DNA from: an uncultured Clostridia bacterium
GTDB taxonomy: Bacteria; Bacillota; Clostridia; Oscillospirales; Ruminococcaceae
Direction: 5' to 3'
DNA length: 5,610 nt
Assembly: GCA_947176675.1 (NCBI GenBank)
Contig: CAMWRN010000176.1
Location: 1-5,610, forward strand
In this document: piece after piece, positions 1-5,162 of the stretch
How positions within the stretch are numbered: the stretch's first letter is position 1
Layout: each line of letters starts with the position of its first letter
Program-made: the position numbers and the translations under genes
The notes under the pieces: generated by a model
What the model was told of the DNA's origin: nothing
Seen by the model: the letters and a program-made list of their open reading frames with translations, nothing else
Database searches by the model: none

Positions 1-168
1 ACAAAATACAGCGCGGAATTTATAAATGCTTGTCGTATTTGACTATAATAGAATGATATATAAAAAACTTGTTAATATTTTGTCTAAAAAAGAATAGTCA
101 AATATACTAAATTTTTTTTAATATGTTATGCAAAAAGACTATTTTAAACTAATAATTTTCAAAAACCA
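1..168. other. AT-rich gene-free region upstream of the regulator
   Basis: I see no supported coding region here. The stretch is strongly AT-rich. It contains a perfect 11-bp inverted repeat (TATTTGACTAT at 36-46, ATAGTCAAATA at 94-104) separated by 47 bp, and a run of eight T at 112-119. A TATAAT hexamer lies at 44-49, but I find no convincing -35 box for it. The repeat arms are too far apart for a compact terminator. The region may be the end of an upstream intergenic space, and the window edge prevents a fuller reading. Confidence 0.5.
36..104. repeat. Perfect 11-bp inverted repeat with a 47-bp spacer
   Basis: TATTTGACTAT at 36-46 is the exact reverse complement of ATAGTCAAATA at 94-104. 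The spacer is almost pure A/T. The 8-bp core TATTTGAC recurs in inverted orientation around 5018-5094, on the other side of the operon. It could be a two-site protein-binding element, a remnant of a small mobile element, or chance in AT-rich DNA. No function is assigned. Confidence 0.5.
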
Positions 169-197
169 TTGACATATTTCAAAATCAGTTGTATATT
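169..197 (+). promoter_or_regulatory. Sigma-A type promoter of the LacI-family regulator gene
   Basis: TTGACA at 169-174 (a perfect -35 consensus) is followed, after 17 bp, by TATATT at 192-197 (5 of 6 matches to TATAAT). This is the optimal spacing for the housekeeping sigma factor. The predicted start of transcription is near 204, giving a leader of about 118 nt before the regulator start codon at 322. A LacI-type operator candidate begins about 7 bp downstream of the predicted start, which suggests autoregulation. Confidence 0.8.
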
Positions 198-210
198 ATT
201 AACGAAGCAG

Positions 211-223
211 CGAAAACGTTTAA
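211..223. promoter_or_regulatory. Candidate LacI-family operator (site 1)
   Basis: CGAAAACGTTTAA contains the 8-bp palindrome AAACGTTT (214-221) with a central CG step. LacI/PurR/CcpA-type repressors typically have this at the operator centre, where the hinge-helix leucine intercalates. It lies just downstream of the predicted transcription start, where a bound repressor would block initiation or elongation. It matches 10 of 13 positions with the sequence at 1339-1351 in front of the transporter genes. That the neighbouring regulator binds here is inference. Confidence 0.5.
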
Positions 224-321
224 AGATTTCATAAACGGGCGCTGGTTAAGTGCTGAGTATTTTACATCGGTGACATTGCTCGGCAGCTATAAATTAAAAT
301 CTTGCGGTCTGGAGTTGTGTT
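224..321 (+). other. 5' leader of the regulator mRNA
   Basis: This is the untranslated stretch between the promoter/operator and the regulator start codon. An imperfect stem can form between 251-259 and 277-285, with two G-U wobbles. Another short inverted repeat (CGTTTA at 217-222, TAAACG at 232-237) overlaps the operator. A modest Shine-Dalgarno, GGAG at 311-314, sits 7 nt before the ATG at 322. I recognise no riboswitch class. Confidence 0.45.
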
Positions 322-1338
322 ATGGTTTCTATCAAGGACATTGCTTCCGCCTGCGGCGTTTCCATCGCGACGGTCAGCAAGGCGCTCAACGATCACAAGG
401 ATGTCAGCGAATCCACTAAGATCATGATTCGCGAAACCGCCAAAAAGCTCGGATATCTTCCGAACTCGCAGGCGAGGGCTCTTAAAACCAACCGTACATA
501 TAATTTGGGCGTTCTCTTTGCGGAACAGGCTCAGAGCGGTATCACACACAGCCATTTTGCAGCTGTGCTGAACGGTTTCAAGAATGAAGCGGAAGCAAAC
601 GGATACGATATTACTTTTATCAGCCGTCAGATAGGCGGCAACAGGATGACATATTACGAACACTGCGTATGCAGGAACGTTGACGGCGTTGTTATAGTGT
701 GCGCCGATGATTTCGAGGATCCCGAGGTTATTGAGCTGCTCGAAAGCTCTGTGCCTACGGTGACGATTGATTATGAGAGCCCGAACAGTCCCGCGGTGCT
801 TTCCAACAACGAATCGGGCATGAGAACGCTTGTGGAGCATGCCTATTCAATGGGACACAGGAAAATTGCGTATATTTACGGCGAAACTTCAAGCGTGACA
901 TCTATAAGAGTAAAAAGCTACAGGGATACCTTGGAGAGCCTGAATATAAATGTCAGAGACGATTATCTGCTGCAGGGCAGATATCACGATCCCGTTTCGA
1001 CGGAGAATCTGGCGGAACAGCTTGTTAAGCTTGATGAGCCGCCGACCTGCGTTATCTTGCCGGACGATTTTTCGGCGATAGGTGCGCTGTTGGCGTTTGA
1101 AAAGCTTGGTAAATGCGTTCCCGACGACATTTCCGTTATGGGTTACGACGGCATTATTCTTTCCTCATTCCTTAACCCGAAGCTTACGACTTTCAGGCAG
1201 GATCCGGACAGAATAGGCGCAGAGGCTGCTTCACAGCTTATCGCTCTGATAAAAAAAGAGATTTCCGCCGATTCGCCTGCAGTTATGGTCGACGGCAGTC
1301 TCAGAGAAGGTTCATCGGTCAAAGACCTTTGCCGGTGA
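322..1338 (+). CDS. LacI-family transcriptional regulator (sugar-responsive, probably a repressor)
   Basis: This is a cytoplasmic DNA-binding regulator of the LacI/GalR family. Its 338 residues are the usual family length, so it looks complete. Residues 2-25 form the helix-turn-helix (SIKDIASACGVSIATVSKAL). Residues 48-57 match the hinge helix, with ARAL and Leu54 at the position that intercalates into the central CG of operators. The rest is a two-lobed periplasmic-binding-protein-like ligand domain. Family signatures there are DGVVIV (121-126), MGHRKIAYI (177-185), Arg196, PDDFSAIGA (247-255), ISVMGYDG (270-277) and LTTFRQD (288-294). The start at 322 is set by GGAG seven bases upstream and by the HTH beginning at residue 3. 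The gene lies 57 bp ahead of a carbohydrate ABC transporter in the same direction, so the likely effector is the transported sugar or a breakdown product. Candidate operators lie at 211-223 and 1339-1351. The exact ligand is unknown, and activator function cannot be excluded. Confidence 0.93.
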   Translation: MVSIKDIASACGVSIATVSKALNDHKDVSESTKIMIRETAKKLGYLPNSQARALKTNRTYNLGVLFAEQAQSGITHSHFAAVLNGFKNEAEANGYDITFISRQIGGNRMTYYEHCVCRNVDGVVIVCADDFEDPEVIELLESSVPTVTIDYESPNSPAVLSNNESGMRTLVEHAYSMGHRKIAYIYGETSSVTSIRVKSYRDTLESLNINVRDDYLLQGRYHDPVSTENLAEQLVKLDEPPTCVILPDDFSAIGALLAFEKLGKCVPDDISVMGYDGIILSSFLNPKLTTFRQDPDRIGAEAASQLIALIKKEISADSPAVMVDGSLREGSSVKDLCR

Positions 1339-1351
1339 CGAAACCGTGTTA
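1339..1351. promoter_or_regulatory. Candidate LacI-family operator (site 2)
   Basis: CGAAACCGTGTTA begins directly after the regulator's stop codon. It shares 10 of 13 positions with site 1 (common pattern CGAAAnCGTnTnA), including the central CG. Only the left half resembles a consensus half-site; the right half is degenerate. If the TATAAT at 1362-1367 is a -10 box, this site covers the -35 region, so a bound repressor would shut the transporter promoter. As a caution, CGAAACCG also occurs inside the regulator coding region at 432-439, so the short motif is not unique. Confidence 0.45.
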
Positions 1352-1373
1352 TTATATTATTTATAATATAATA
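1350..1373 (+). promoter_or_regulatory. A/T-only inverted repeat with TATAAT, possible transporter promoter
   Basis: An 11-bp perfect inverted repeat (1350-1360 and 1363-1373) with a 2-nt centre is made entirely of A and T. It contains TATAAT at 1362-1367 and is followed by TATATT at 1372-1377. No good TTGACA-like box lies 16-18 bp upstream of either. A repressor- or activator-dependent promoter is possible. Alternatively the transporter genes may be read through from the regulator promoter, since no terminator separates them. The A/T-only hairpin would be too weak to act as a normal terminator. Confidence 0.35.
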
Positions 1374-1395
1374 TATTTTTAAGGAGGAAAACCAA

Positions 1396-2832
1396 ATGAA
1401 GAATTTTAAGAAAAACCTCGCTCTTCTTGCGGCTCTTGCATGTGCTGGAACCATGCTTGCAGGCTGTAGCAGCGAGCCCGCCGCTGATAACGGCGACACA
1501 ACAACTCCCGCAGCTGCCGACAACGGCGATGCTGGTGATGCAGGCGATGCTGGTGACGCAGGCGATGCAGGCACAGCTAATGCTGCTGGCGACAAGCTGA
1601 CTGTTCTTTGCTGGAACACAGATGACATCAACCCTATGATCGAAAACTTCTGCGCAGCTACAGGTCACACTGCTGACGAGTTCAATATCCAGAACTTCGG
1701 ATGCGGCGGCGGCGAGGCTGCTGAGAACTACGACAACTATCTCGGCGACATAAACAACGACGCTGATATTATGTTCGTAGAGGCTGACTGGGCTCTCAAG
1801 TATATCAACGATGACAGCGCTGATAAGGGTACAATGGCTCTTACAGACATCGGCTTCTCCGACGGCGACTACAGCGATCTTTACGGCTACACAGTTGAGA
1901 TCGGTAAGTCCACAAGCGGCGTTCAGAAGGGTCTTTCCTGGCAGGCTGCTGCAGGCGGATTCTGCTACAGAACCGACCTTGCTGAGACATACCTCGGTGT
2001 TAAGTCTCCCGATGAGATGCAGGCTCTCGTTTCCGACTGGGATAAGTTCCTTGAGACTGCTCAGAAGGTTGGCGAGGCTTCCGGCGGCAAAACTGCTCTG
2101 ACAACCACAATGGCTGGCGTATGGCAGGTATTCTCCGCTGGCAGAAGCACTCCTTGGGTTGTTGATGGCAAGCTCCAGATCGATGACAGCGCAAGAGGCT
2201 ACATTGATTTTGCTAAGAGCATGTACGACAACGGCTATGTAATCAAGGATCTTGCTCAGTGGAACACTGACTGGTATGCTGCTGGTCAGACAGACGACAC
2301 AATGGGTTACTTCGTTTCTACATGGGGCTTCGGTGACTCCATCCTTACTCAGGCTGCAGGCTTTGATAGCGGCGCAACATACGGTAAGTGGAATGTTGTA
2401 GTTGGTCCTCAGCCTTTCTACTGGGGCGGTACTTGGATGACTGTTGCTAACAGATGCAACAATCAGGATCTCGTTAAGGAATTCATGACATACTTCACAA
2501 CTGACGCTGCAGGCGCAGAGAGCTACGCTCGTTTCAAGGGTGAGTATGTTTCCAACCAGAAGGCTATGGAAGCTGTTCTGAACGATGCTGACTACGAGGG
2601 TATCGGCGTTCTCGGCGGACAGAACCACTTCGCAGTTCTCAATACTGTTGCTGACGGCATCAACATGGCCGGCGGTATCACAGAGTACGATGCTACTATC
2701 AAGACTGCTTTCAACGACGCTGTAACAGAATACTGCAGAGGCACATATGATTCTGTTGACGCTACAATTGATGCATTCATCGACAATGTAGCAGGTTCTC
2801 TTCCTAACCTCGATTACTCTGACTTTGATTAA
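1396..2832 (+). CDS. Carbohydrate ABC transporter substrate-binding lipoprotein (family 1)
   Basis: This is the extracellular sugar-capturing subunit of a CUT1-type ABC importer, anchored to the outer face of the membrane. Residues 1-23 are a lipoprotein signal peptide: basic MKNFKK, a hydrophobic core, and the lipobox LAGC with Cys24 as the lipidation site. A disordered Ala/Asp/Gly linker follows (about 25-65), with five tandem Gly-Asp-Ala units at 44-58. The mature binding domain starts near KLTVLCWN (67-74) and runs to an acidic C-terminus. At 478 residues it is somewhat long for the family, partly because of the linker. It has 12 tryptophans, including WGGTW at 343-347, which fits stacking against an oligosaccharide. 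Six cysteines besides Cys24 lie in the mature protein. AAGGAGG at 1381-1387, eight bases before the ATG, is a near-perfect Shine-Dalgarno. Codon use is more biased than in the neighbours (many GCT, GGC, AAG), suggesting high expression. Family assignment rests on the lipoprotein layout and the two permease genes downstream. The sugar is unknown. Confidence 0.92.
   Translation: MKNFKKNLALLAALACAGTMLAGCSSEPAADNGDTTTPAAADNGDAGDAGDAGDAGDAGTANAAGDKLTVLCWNTDDINPMIENFCAATGHTADEFNIQNFGCGGGEAAENYDNYLGDINNDADIMFVEADWALKYINDDSADKGTMALTDIGFSDGDYSDLYGYTVEIGKSTSGVQKGLSWQAAAGGFCYRTDLAETYLGVKSPDEMQALVSDWDKFLETAQKVGEASGGKTALTTTMAGVWQVFSAGRSTPWVVDGKLQIDDSARGYIDFAKSMYDNGYVIKDLAQWNTDWYAAGQTDDTMGYFVSTWGFGDSILTQAAGFDSGATYGKWNVVVGPQPFYWGGTWMTVANRCNNQDLVKEFMTYFTTDAAGAESYARFKGEYVSNQKAMEAVLNDADYEGIGVLGGQNHFAVLNTVADGINMAGGITEYDATIKTAFNDAVTEYCRGTYDSVDATIDAFIDNVAGSLPNLDYSDFD
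1525..1569 (+). repeat. Tandem 9-bp repeat (five units) encoding Gly-Asp-Ala linker
   Basis: Five in-frame 9-bp units encode (Gly-Asp-Ala)x5 at residues 44-58 of the binding lipoprotein. Units 1-2 and 3-4 form an 18-bp higher-order pair, alternating GGCGATGCT and GGTGAYGCA, so the array probably grew by duplication of the doublet. Unit number could vary between strains by slippage without shifting the frame, changing the reach of the sugar-binding domain from the membrane. Confidence 0.85.
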
Positions 2833-2865
2833 TTGAGAGTTAAAACTTAAAATGCTTTTATGTCT

Positions 2866-2894
2866 TGTGGGGCAGGCTCAATGCCTGCCCCACA
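2866..2894 (+). promoter_or_regulatory. GC-rich intergenic hairpin after the binding-protein gene
   Basis: A perfect 12-bp stem (2866-2877 with 2883-2894, TGTGGGGCAGGC) closes a 5-nt loop, TCAAT. No T tract follows, so it is not a classic intrinsic terminator. In sugar ABC operons a stable hairpin between the binding-protein gene and the permease genes is known to protect the upstream message or partly stop transcription, raising the binding protein over the permeases. I infer that role here. I see no promoter in the rest of the gap, so the permeases probably rely on read-through. Confidence 0.75.
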
Positions 2895-2937
2895 GATGTA
2901 AATAAGCGCTATACTTTATTTTGAGGAGAGAATTTTT

Positions 2938-3957
2938 ATGGCAAATACTTCAGGCAAAAGAGTTCGCTCTATAAGTTATGCAAAGTACGGATATTTGTTT
3001 ATACTTCCGTTTTTTGTGGTATATATCGTTTTTCAGATATATCCTTTGTTTAACACATTTTATTTGAGTACCCAGAGCAATGGTTCCACACAGACCGAAT
3101 TTGTCGGTCTTGACAACTATGAAGCTTTGCTGGTAGGCGAAACAGGAACAATATCGCACGGTGACAATGCCGGCAACAAAGGCGGACGTGCGTGGAGAGC
3201 TGTTAAAAGCGATTTTATGAGAGTAATGGGCAACACCATTATTCTTTGGGTCGGAAACTTCATTCCGCAGATCGTTATCTCGCTTGTGCTTGCAGCATGG
3301 TTTACAAATTCTCTCCTGAAGATAAAGGGCAAAAGTGTGTATAAGATACTTATGTATCTGCCGAACATTATTACAGCCGCTTCTTCAGCAGCGCTTTTTG
3401 TAATGCTCTTTTCTGAAACACAATTCGGTGCTATCAATAAAATGCTCATGAATATGGGTATGATCGCTGATCCTATTCCTTTTGTAACAGGCAAGGCTCA
3501 ATCAAGAGTTATGATCATGATCATTCAGACTTGGATGTGGTACGGAAATACAACTATTATGCTGATGTCCGGTATTATGGGTATCAACGGTTCTCTCTTT
3601 GAGGCGGCAAGTATTGACGGCGCTACAATGACACAGCAGTTCTTCAGAATTACACTTCCGCTTCTCAGACCTATCATGCTCTATACGGTTGTTACTTCAA
3701 TGATAGGCGGTCTCCAGATGTTCGATATGCCTTACCTCTATAAGAACGGTACATCGTTCACCAAACACATTGAAACGGTTGCGGTATTCATTTACAACCA
3801 TTTTCATAACGCGGTAAGTCCAAACTACGGTTACTCTGCGGCAGCTTCGGTTATGCTGTTTATTCTGACTGCTATTCTCGGTGCGTTTGCTTTTGCAATG
3901 AACAGGGACAAGGATCAGAAAATGCATAAGCGCAAAAAGCAGAACAAATTGCTGTAA
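2938..3957 (+). CDS. Carbohydrate ABC transporter permease, MalF/LacF/UgpA type
   Basis: This is one of the two integral membrane subunits of the sugar importer. Its 339 residues contain about six membrane segments, near 18-38, 97-122, 135-160, 190-212, 245-263 and 300-322. A large extracytoplasmic loop (about 45-95), rich in polar residues and Gly, follows the first segment. The hallmark EAA loop that docks the ATPase is at 222-244 (EAASIDGA ... RITLPLLRP), with the conserved Gly and the LP ending typical of binding-protein-dependent permeases. The C-terminus is a basic tail (KRKKQNK). GAGGAG at 2923-2928 lies nine bases before the ATG. It follows the binding-protein gene after 105 bp and precedes the partner permease, so it is the first of the pair in the usual binding protein - MalF - MalG order. 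No ATPase gene is in the window, so it must pair with one encoded elsewhere. Substrate unknown. Confidence 0.93.
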   Translation: MANTSGKRVRSISYAKYGYLFILPFFVVYIVFQIYPLFNTFYLSTQSNGSTQTEFVGLDNYEALLVGETGTISHGDNAGNKGGRAWRAVKSDFMRVMGNTIILWVGNFIPQIVISLVLAAWFTNSLLKIKGKSVYKILMYLPNIITAASSAALFVMLFSETQFGAINKMLMNMGMIADPIPFVTGKAQSRVMIMIIQTWMWYGNTTIMLMSGIMGINGSLFEAASIDGATMTQQFFRITLPLLRPIMLYTVVTSMIGGLQMFDMPYLYKNGTSFTKHIETVAVFIYNHFHNAVSPNYGYSAAASVMLFILTAILGAFAFAMNRDKDQKMHKRKKQNKLL

Positions 3958-3960
3958 TTA

Positions 3961-3967
3961 GGGGAGG
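3961..3967 (+). promoter_or_regulatory. Shine-Dalgarno that decides the second permease start
   Basis: GGGGAGG lies 3 nt before an ATG at 3971, 9 nt before an ATG at 3977 and 21 nt before an ATG at 3989, all in frame. The 9-nt spacing is near optimal, whereas 3 nt is too short for efficient initiation. The start at 3977 is therefore preferred, shortening the longest reading by two residues. Confidence 0.65.
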
Positions 3968-3976
3968 TTTATGATT

Positions 3977-4867
3977 ATGAGTGTTTCTATGTCAAAAGAA
4001 AAAGTTAAAACCGGTTCCCTCAAACCAAAGGATATCATTATTACAGTGATTATACTTCTGATATGCGTTTTGAGCATTCTGCCGCTCTACATACTCATCG
4101 TAAACTCTACCAGAGCCGGCGGAGATATTACAGGTAACGGCGTTTCGCTTATTCCGGGTCTGAACCTTTTTAAGAACATCGCAACTCTTCAGGATTGGAC
4201 AAATACCGGAAAAGTAGAGTATAATGCTCTTACCGGTTATCTTAACAGTGGTATTATTGCCCTGTCAACAACATTCCTTACAGTTCTGTTCTCAGGTATG
4301 ACTGCTTACGGTATTGTAGTTTATGACTTCAGACTCAAAGGACCTGCCTATACATTCATTCTGGCAGTAATGATGATTCCTGTTCAGGTAACATCAGTAG
4401 GTTTCTATCAGTTTATGGCTAAGCTTGGTCTGACCGACTCCTACATTCCGTTGATTATTCCTGCAGTAGCGGCGCCTGCGATTGTGTTCTTTATGAGACA
4501 GTCCATGAAGTCTTCGTTCCCGCTTGAAATCGTTGAAGCTGCCAGAATTGACGGTTGCGGCGAGTACAGAACGTTCTTTACGATCGCTATTCCAATGATG
4601 AAACCTGCATTTGCTGTACAGGCAATATTTGCGTTTGTTTCAAACTGGAACAACTACTATATGCCGTCCATGATTCTTATTTCCAGAAACAGTAAGCAGA
4701 TGACGCTGCCTATGATGGTAAACACAATTCTTTCCAACGATAAATTGGCTGACTTCGGTGCAAAATATGCTGCGATCATGCTTTCAATCGTTCCTGTAGT
4801 AATTGTGTACCTGATTTTCTCGAAATTTATTGTTGAGGGCGTTGCTCTCGGCGGCGTTAAAGAGTAA
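3977..4867 (+). CDS. Carbohydrate ABC transporter permease, MalG/LacG/UgpE type
   Basis: This is the second membrane subunit of the importer, 296 residues from the preferred start. About six hydrophobic segments are visible, near 20-43, 90-116, 124-147, 157-173, 210-230 and 264-285. The EAA loop at about 187-209 (VEAARIDG, then FFTIAIPMMKP) contacts the ATPase. The C-terminal FIVEGVALGGVKE is characteristic of MalG-type CUT1 permeases, whose tail reaches toward the ATPase interface. The start is chosen by Shine-Dalgarno spacing (GGGGAGG at 3961-3967). ATGs at 3971 and 3989 are alternatives. It begins 19 bp after the MalF-type gene, so the two are almost certainly co-transcribed and form a heterodimer. 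The operon appears to end here, because terminator-like hairpins follow and no ATPase or glycosidase gene comes next. Substrate unknown. Confidence 0.93.
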   Translation: MSVSMSKEKVKTGSLKPKDIIITVIILLICVLSILPLYILIVNSTRAGGDITGNGVSLIPGLNLFKNIATLQDWTNTGKVEYNALTGYLNSGIIALSTTFLTVLFSGMTAYGIVVYDFRLKGPAYTFILAVMMIPVQVTSVGFYQFMAKLGLTDSYIPLIIPAVAAPAIVFFMRQSMKSSFPLEIVEAARIDGCGEYRTFFTIAIPMMKPAFAVQAIFAFVSNWNNYYMPSMILISRNSKQMTLPMMVNTILSNDKLADFGAKYAAIMLSIVPVVIVYLIFSKFIVEGVALGGVKE

Positions 4868-4919
4868 GGTTTTCATTATATCTTACACTTTCAAAAAACG
4901 TTCGATTTTAGTGCGAGTG

Positions 4920-4959
4920 CGATATAGAAGTTGTCAAAAATATCGTTAAAATGACAATT
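4920..4959 (+). other. Possible H-type pseudoknot in the 3' region of the operon mRNA
   Basis: CGATAT (4920-4925) pairs with ATATCG (4940-4945). AGTTGTCA (4929-4936) pairs with TGACAATT (4952-4959), with one G-U. The two stems interleave, which is the topology of an H-type pseudoknot with short loops (3, 3 and about 6 nt). Such pairings arise by chance in AT-rich DNA, so this is a weak call. I recognise no known RNA family. Confidence 0.25.
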
Positions 4960-4973
4960 ACAGTGGGTTATAG

Positions 4974-5006
4974 AACAGTCTGCATCTTTTATAGATGCAG
5001 ACTGTT
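4974..5006 (+). terminator. Hairpin terminator of the transporter operon
   Basis: A perfect 14-bp stem (4974-4987 with 4993-5006, core ACAGTCTGCATC) has a 5-nt loop, TTTAT. The 3' arm runs into a short T-rich tail (TTTATTAG). The T run is weak, but the stem is long and it lies 107 bp past the last permease stop codon. It is the most likely transcription end or 3'-protecting hairpin for the operon. Confidence 0.75.
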
Positions 5007-5017
5007 TATTAGTAAGC

Positions 5018-5094
5018 GTCAAATAATCCCGCGTTCCAGCATTTAATAAACCCACGCTGAAATATTATCAACGTGGGTTTTATGATTATTTGAC
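5018..5094. repeat. 11-bp inverted repeat enclosing a hairpin and ending in the -35 box
   Basis: GTCAAATAATC (5018-5028) is the exact reverse complement of GATTATTTGAC (5084-5094). The pair encloses the hairpin at 5048-5080, giving a nested palindrome of 77 bp. The right arm overlaps TTGACA at 5090-5095, the -35 box of the next promoter. I see no clear target-site duplication, so a small mobile element is not established. A regulator-binding site or folded RNA are alternatives. Confidence 0.55.
5048..5080. terminator. Probably bidirectional hairpin terminator
   Basis: AAACCCACG (5048-5056) pairs with CGTGGGTTT (5072-5080). After one mismatch, 3 more pairs extend the stem inward (5058-5060/5068-5070), leaving a 7-nt loop. 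The GC-rich core is flanked by A's on the left and T's on the right, the arrangement of a terminator that can work in both directions. It insulates the transporter operon from the promoter at 5090. Confidence 0.65.
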
Positions 5095-5117
5095 AAAATT
5101 AGTTTTTGTGGTATAAT
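5090..5117 (+). promoter_or_regulatory. Strong sigma-A promoter with extended -10 for the AT-rich gene
   Basis: TTGACA at 5090-5095 and TATAAT at 5112-5117 are both perfect consensus hexamers, 16 bp apart. TGG at 5109-5111 supplies the extended -10 TGn motif. Transcription should start near 5124, leaving a leader of about 39 nt before the ATG at 5163. The -35 box overlaps the right arm of an 11-bp inverted repeat, a plausible site for control. Confidence 0.85.
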
Positions 5118-5162
5118 ATCTTTAATATCTCAATTATAAAATAAATAAAGGACAATTAATTA

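Larger units (their letters stand above)
4868..5162. other. Gene-free structured intergenic region after the transporter operon
   Basis: I find no supported coding region in these 295 bp. In order they hold: an AAAACGTT motif at 4895-4902 resembling part of operator site 1; a short direct repeat (AGTGCG twice, 4910-4921); two interleaved stems at 4920-4959; a strong hairpin at 4974-5006; an 11-bp inverted repeat (5018-5028/5084-5094) enclosing a second hairpin at 5048-5080; a promoter at 5090-5117; and a weak Shine-Dalgarno AAAGGA at 5147-5152. Confidence 0.6.

Noticed and set aside
36..104. Intrinsic terminator of an upstream gene using the T run at 112-119
   Set aside because: The inverted-repeat arms are 47 bp apart and AT-rich, so no compact GC-rich hairpin precedes the T run.
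211..224. CcpA catabolite-response element
   Set aside because: The site has the central CG and A/T flanks of a cre but lacks the TG...CA ends of the consensus, so a site for the local LacI regulator is the simpler reading.
189..419. A 76-codon plus-strand frame starting in the promoter region and overlapping the regulator start
   Set aside because: It starts inside the -10 region of the predicted promoter and overlaps the helix-turn-helix coding part in another frame; no ribosome binding site or family features.
432..439. CGAAACCG motif inside the regulator gene as a third operator
   Set aside because: It is explained by coding sequence (Arg-Glu-Thr-Ala) and lacks the right-hand half of the motif; kept only as a caution about how short the motif is.
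262..840. Minus-strand open frame opposite the regulator gene
   Set aside because: Shadow frame: the plus strand encodes an unambiguous LacI-family protein and the antisense translation shows no recognisable motif.
1357..2628. A 423-codon open frame on the minus strand opposite the binding-protein gene
   Set aside because: It mirrors the strongly biased codons of the real gene, has no family features, and its translation is a low-complexity Ser/Val/Ala/Cys pattern. The plus-strand gene has a lipobox and a near-perfect Shine-Dalgarno.
4868..5162. tRNA gene, CRISPR array or insertion sequence in the intergenic region
   Set aside because: No cloverleaf with a TTCRA arm, no regularly spaced repeats and no transposase fragment are visible; the 77-bp palindrome has no convincing target duplication.
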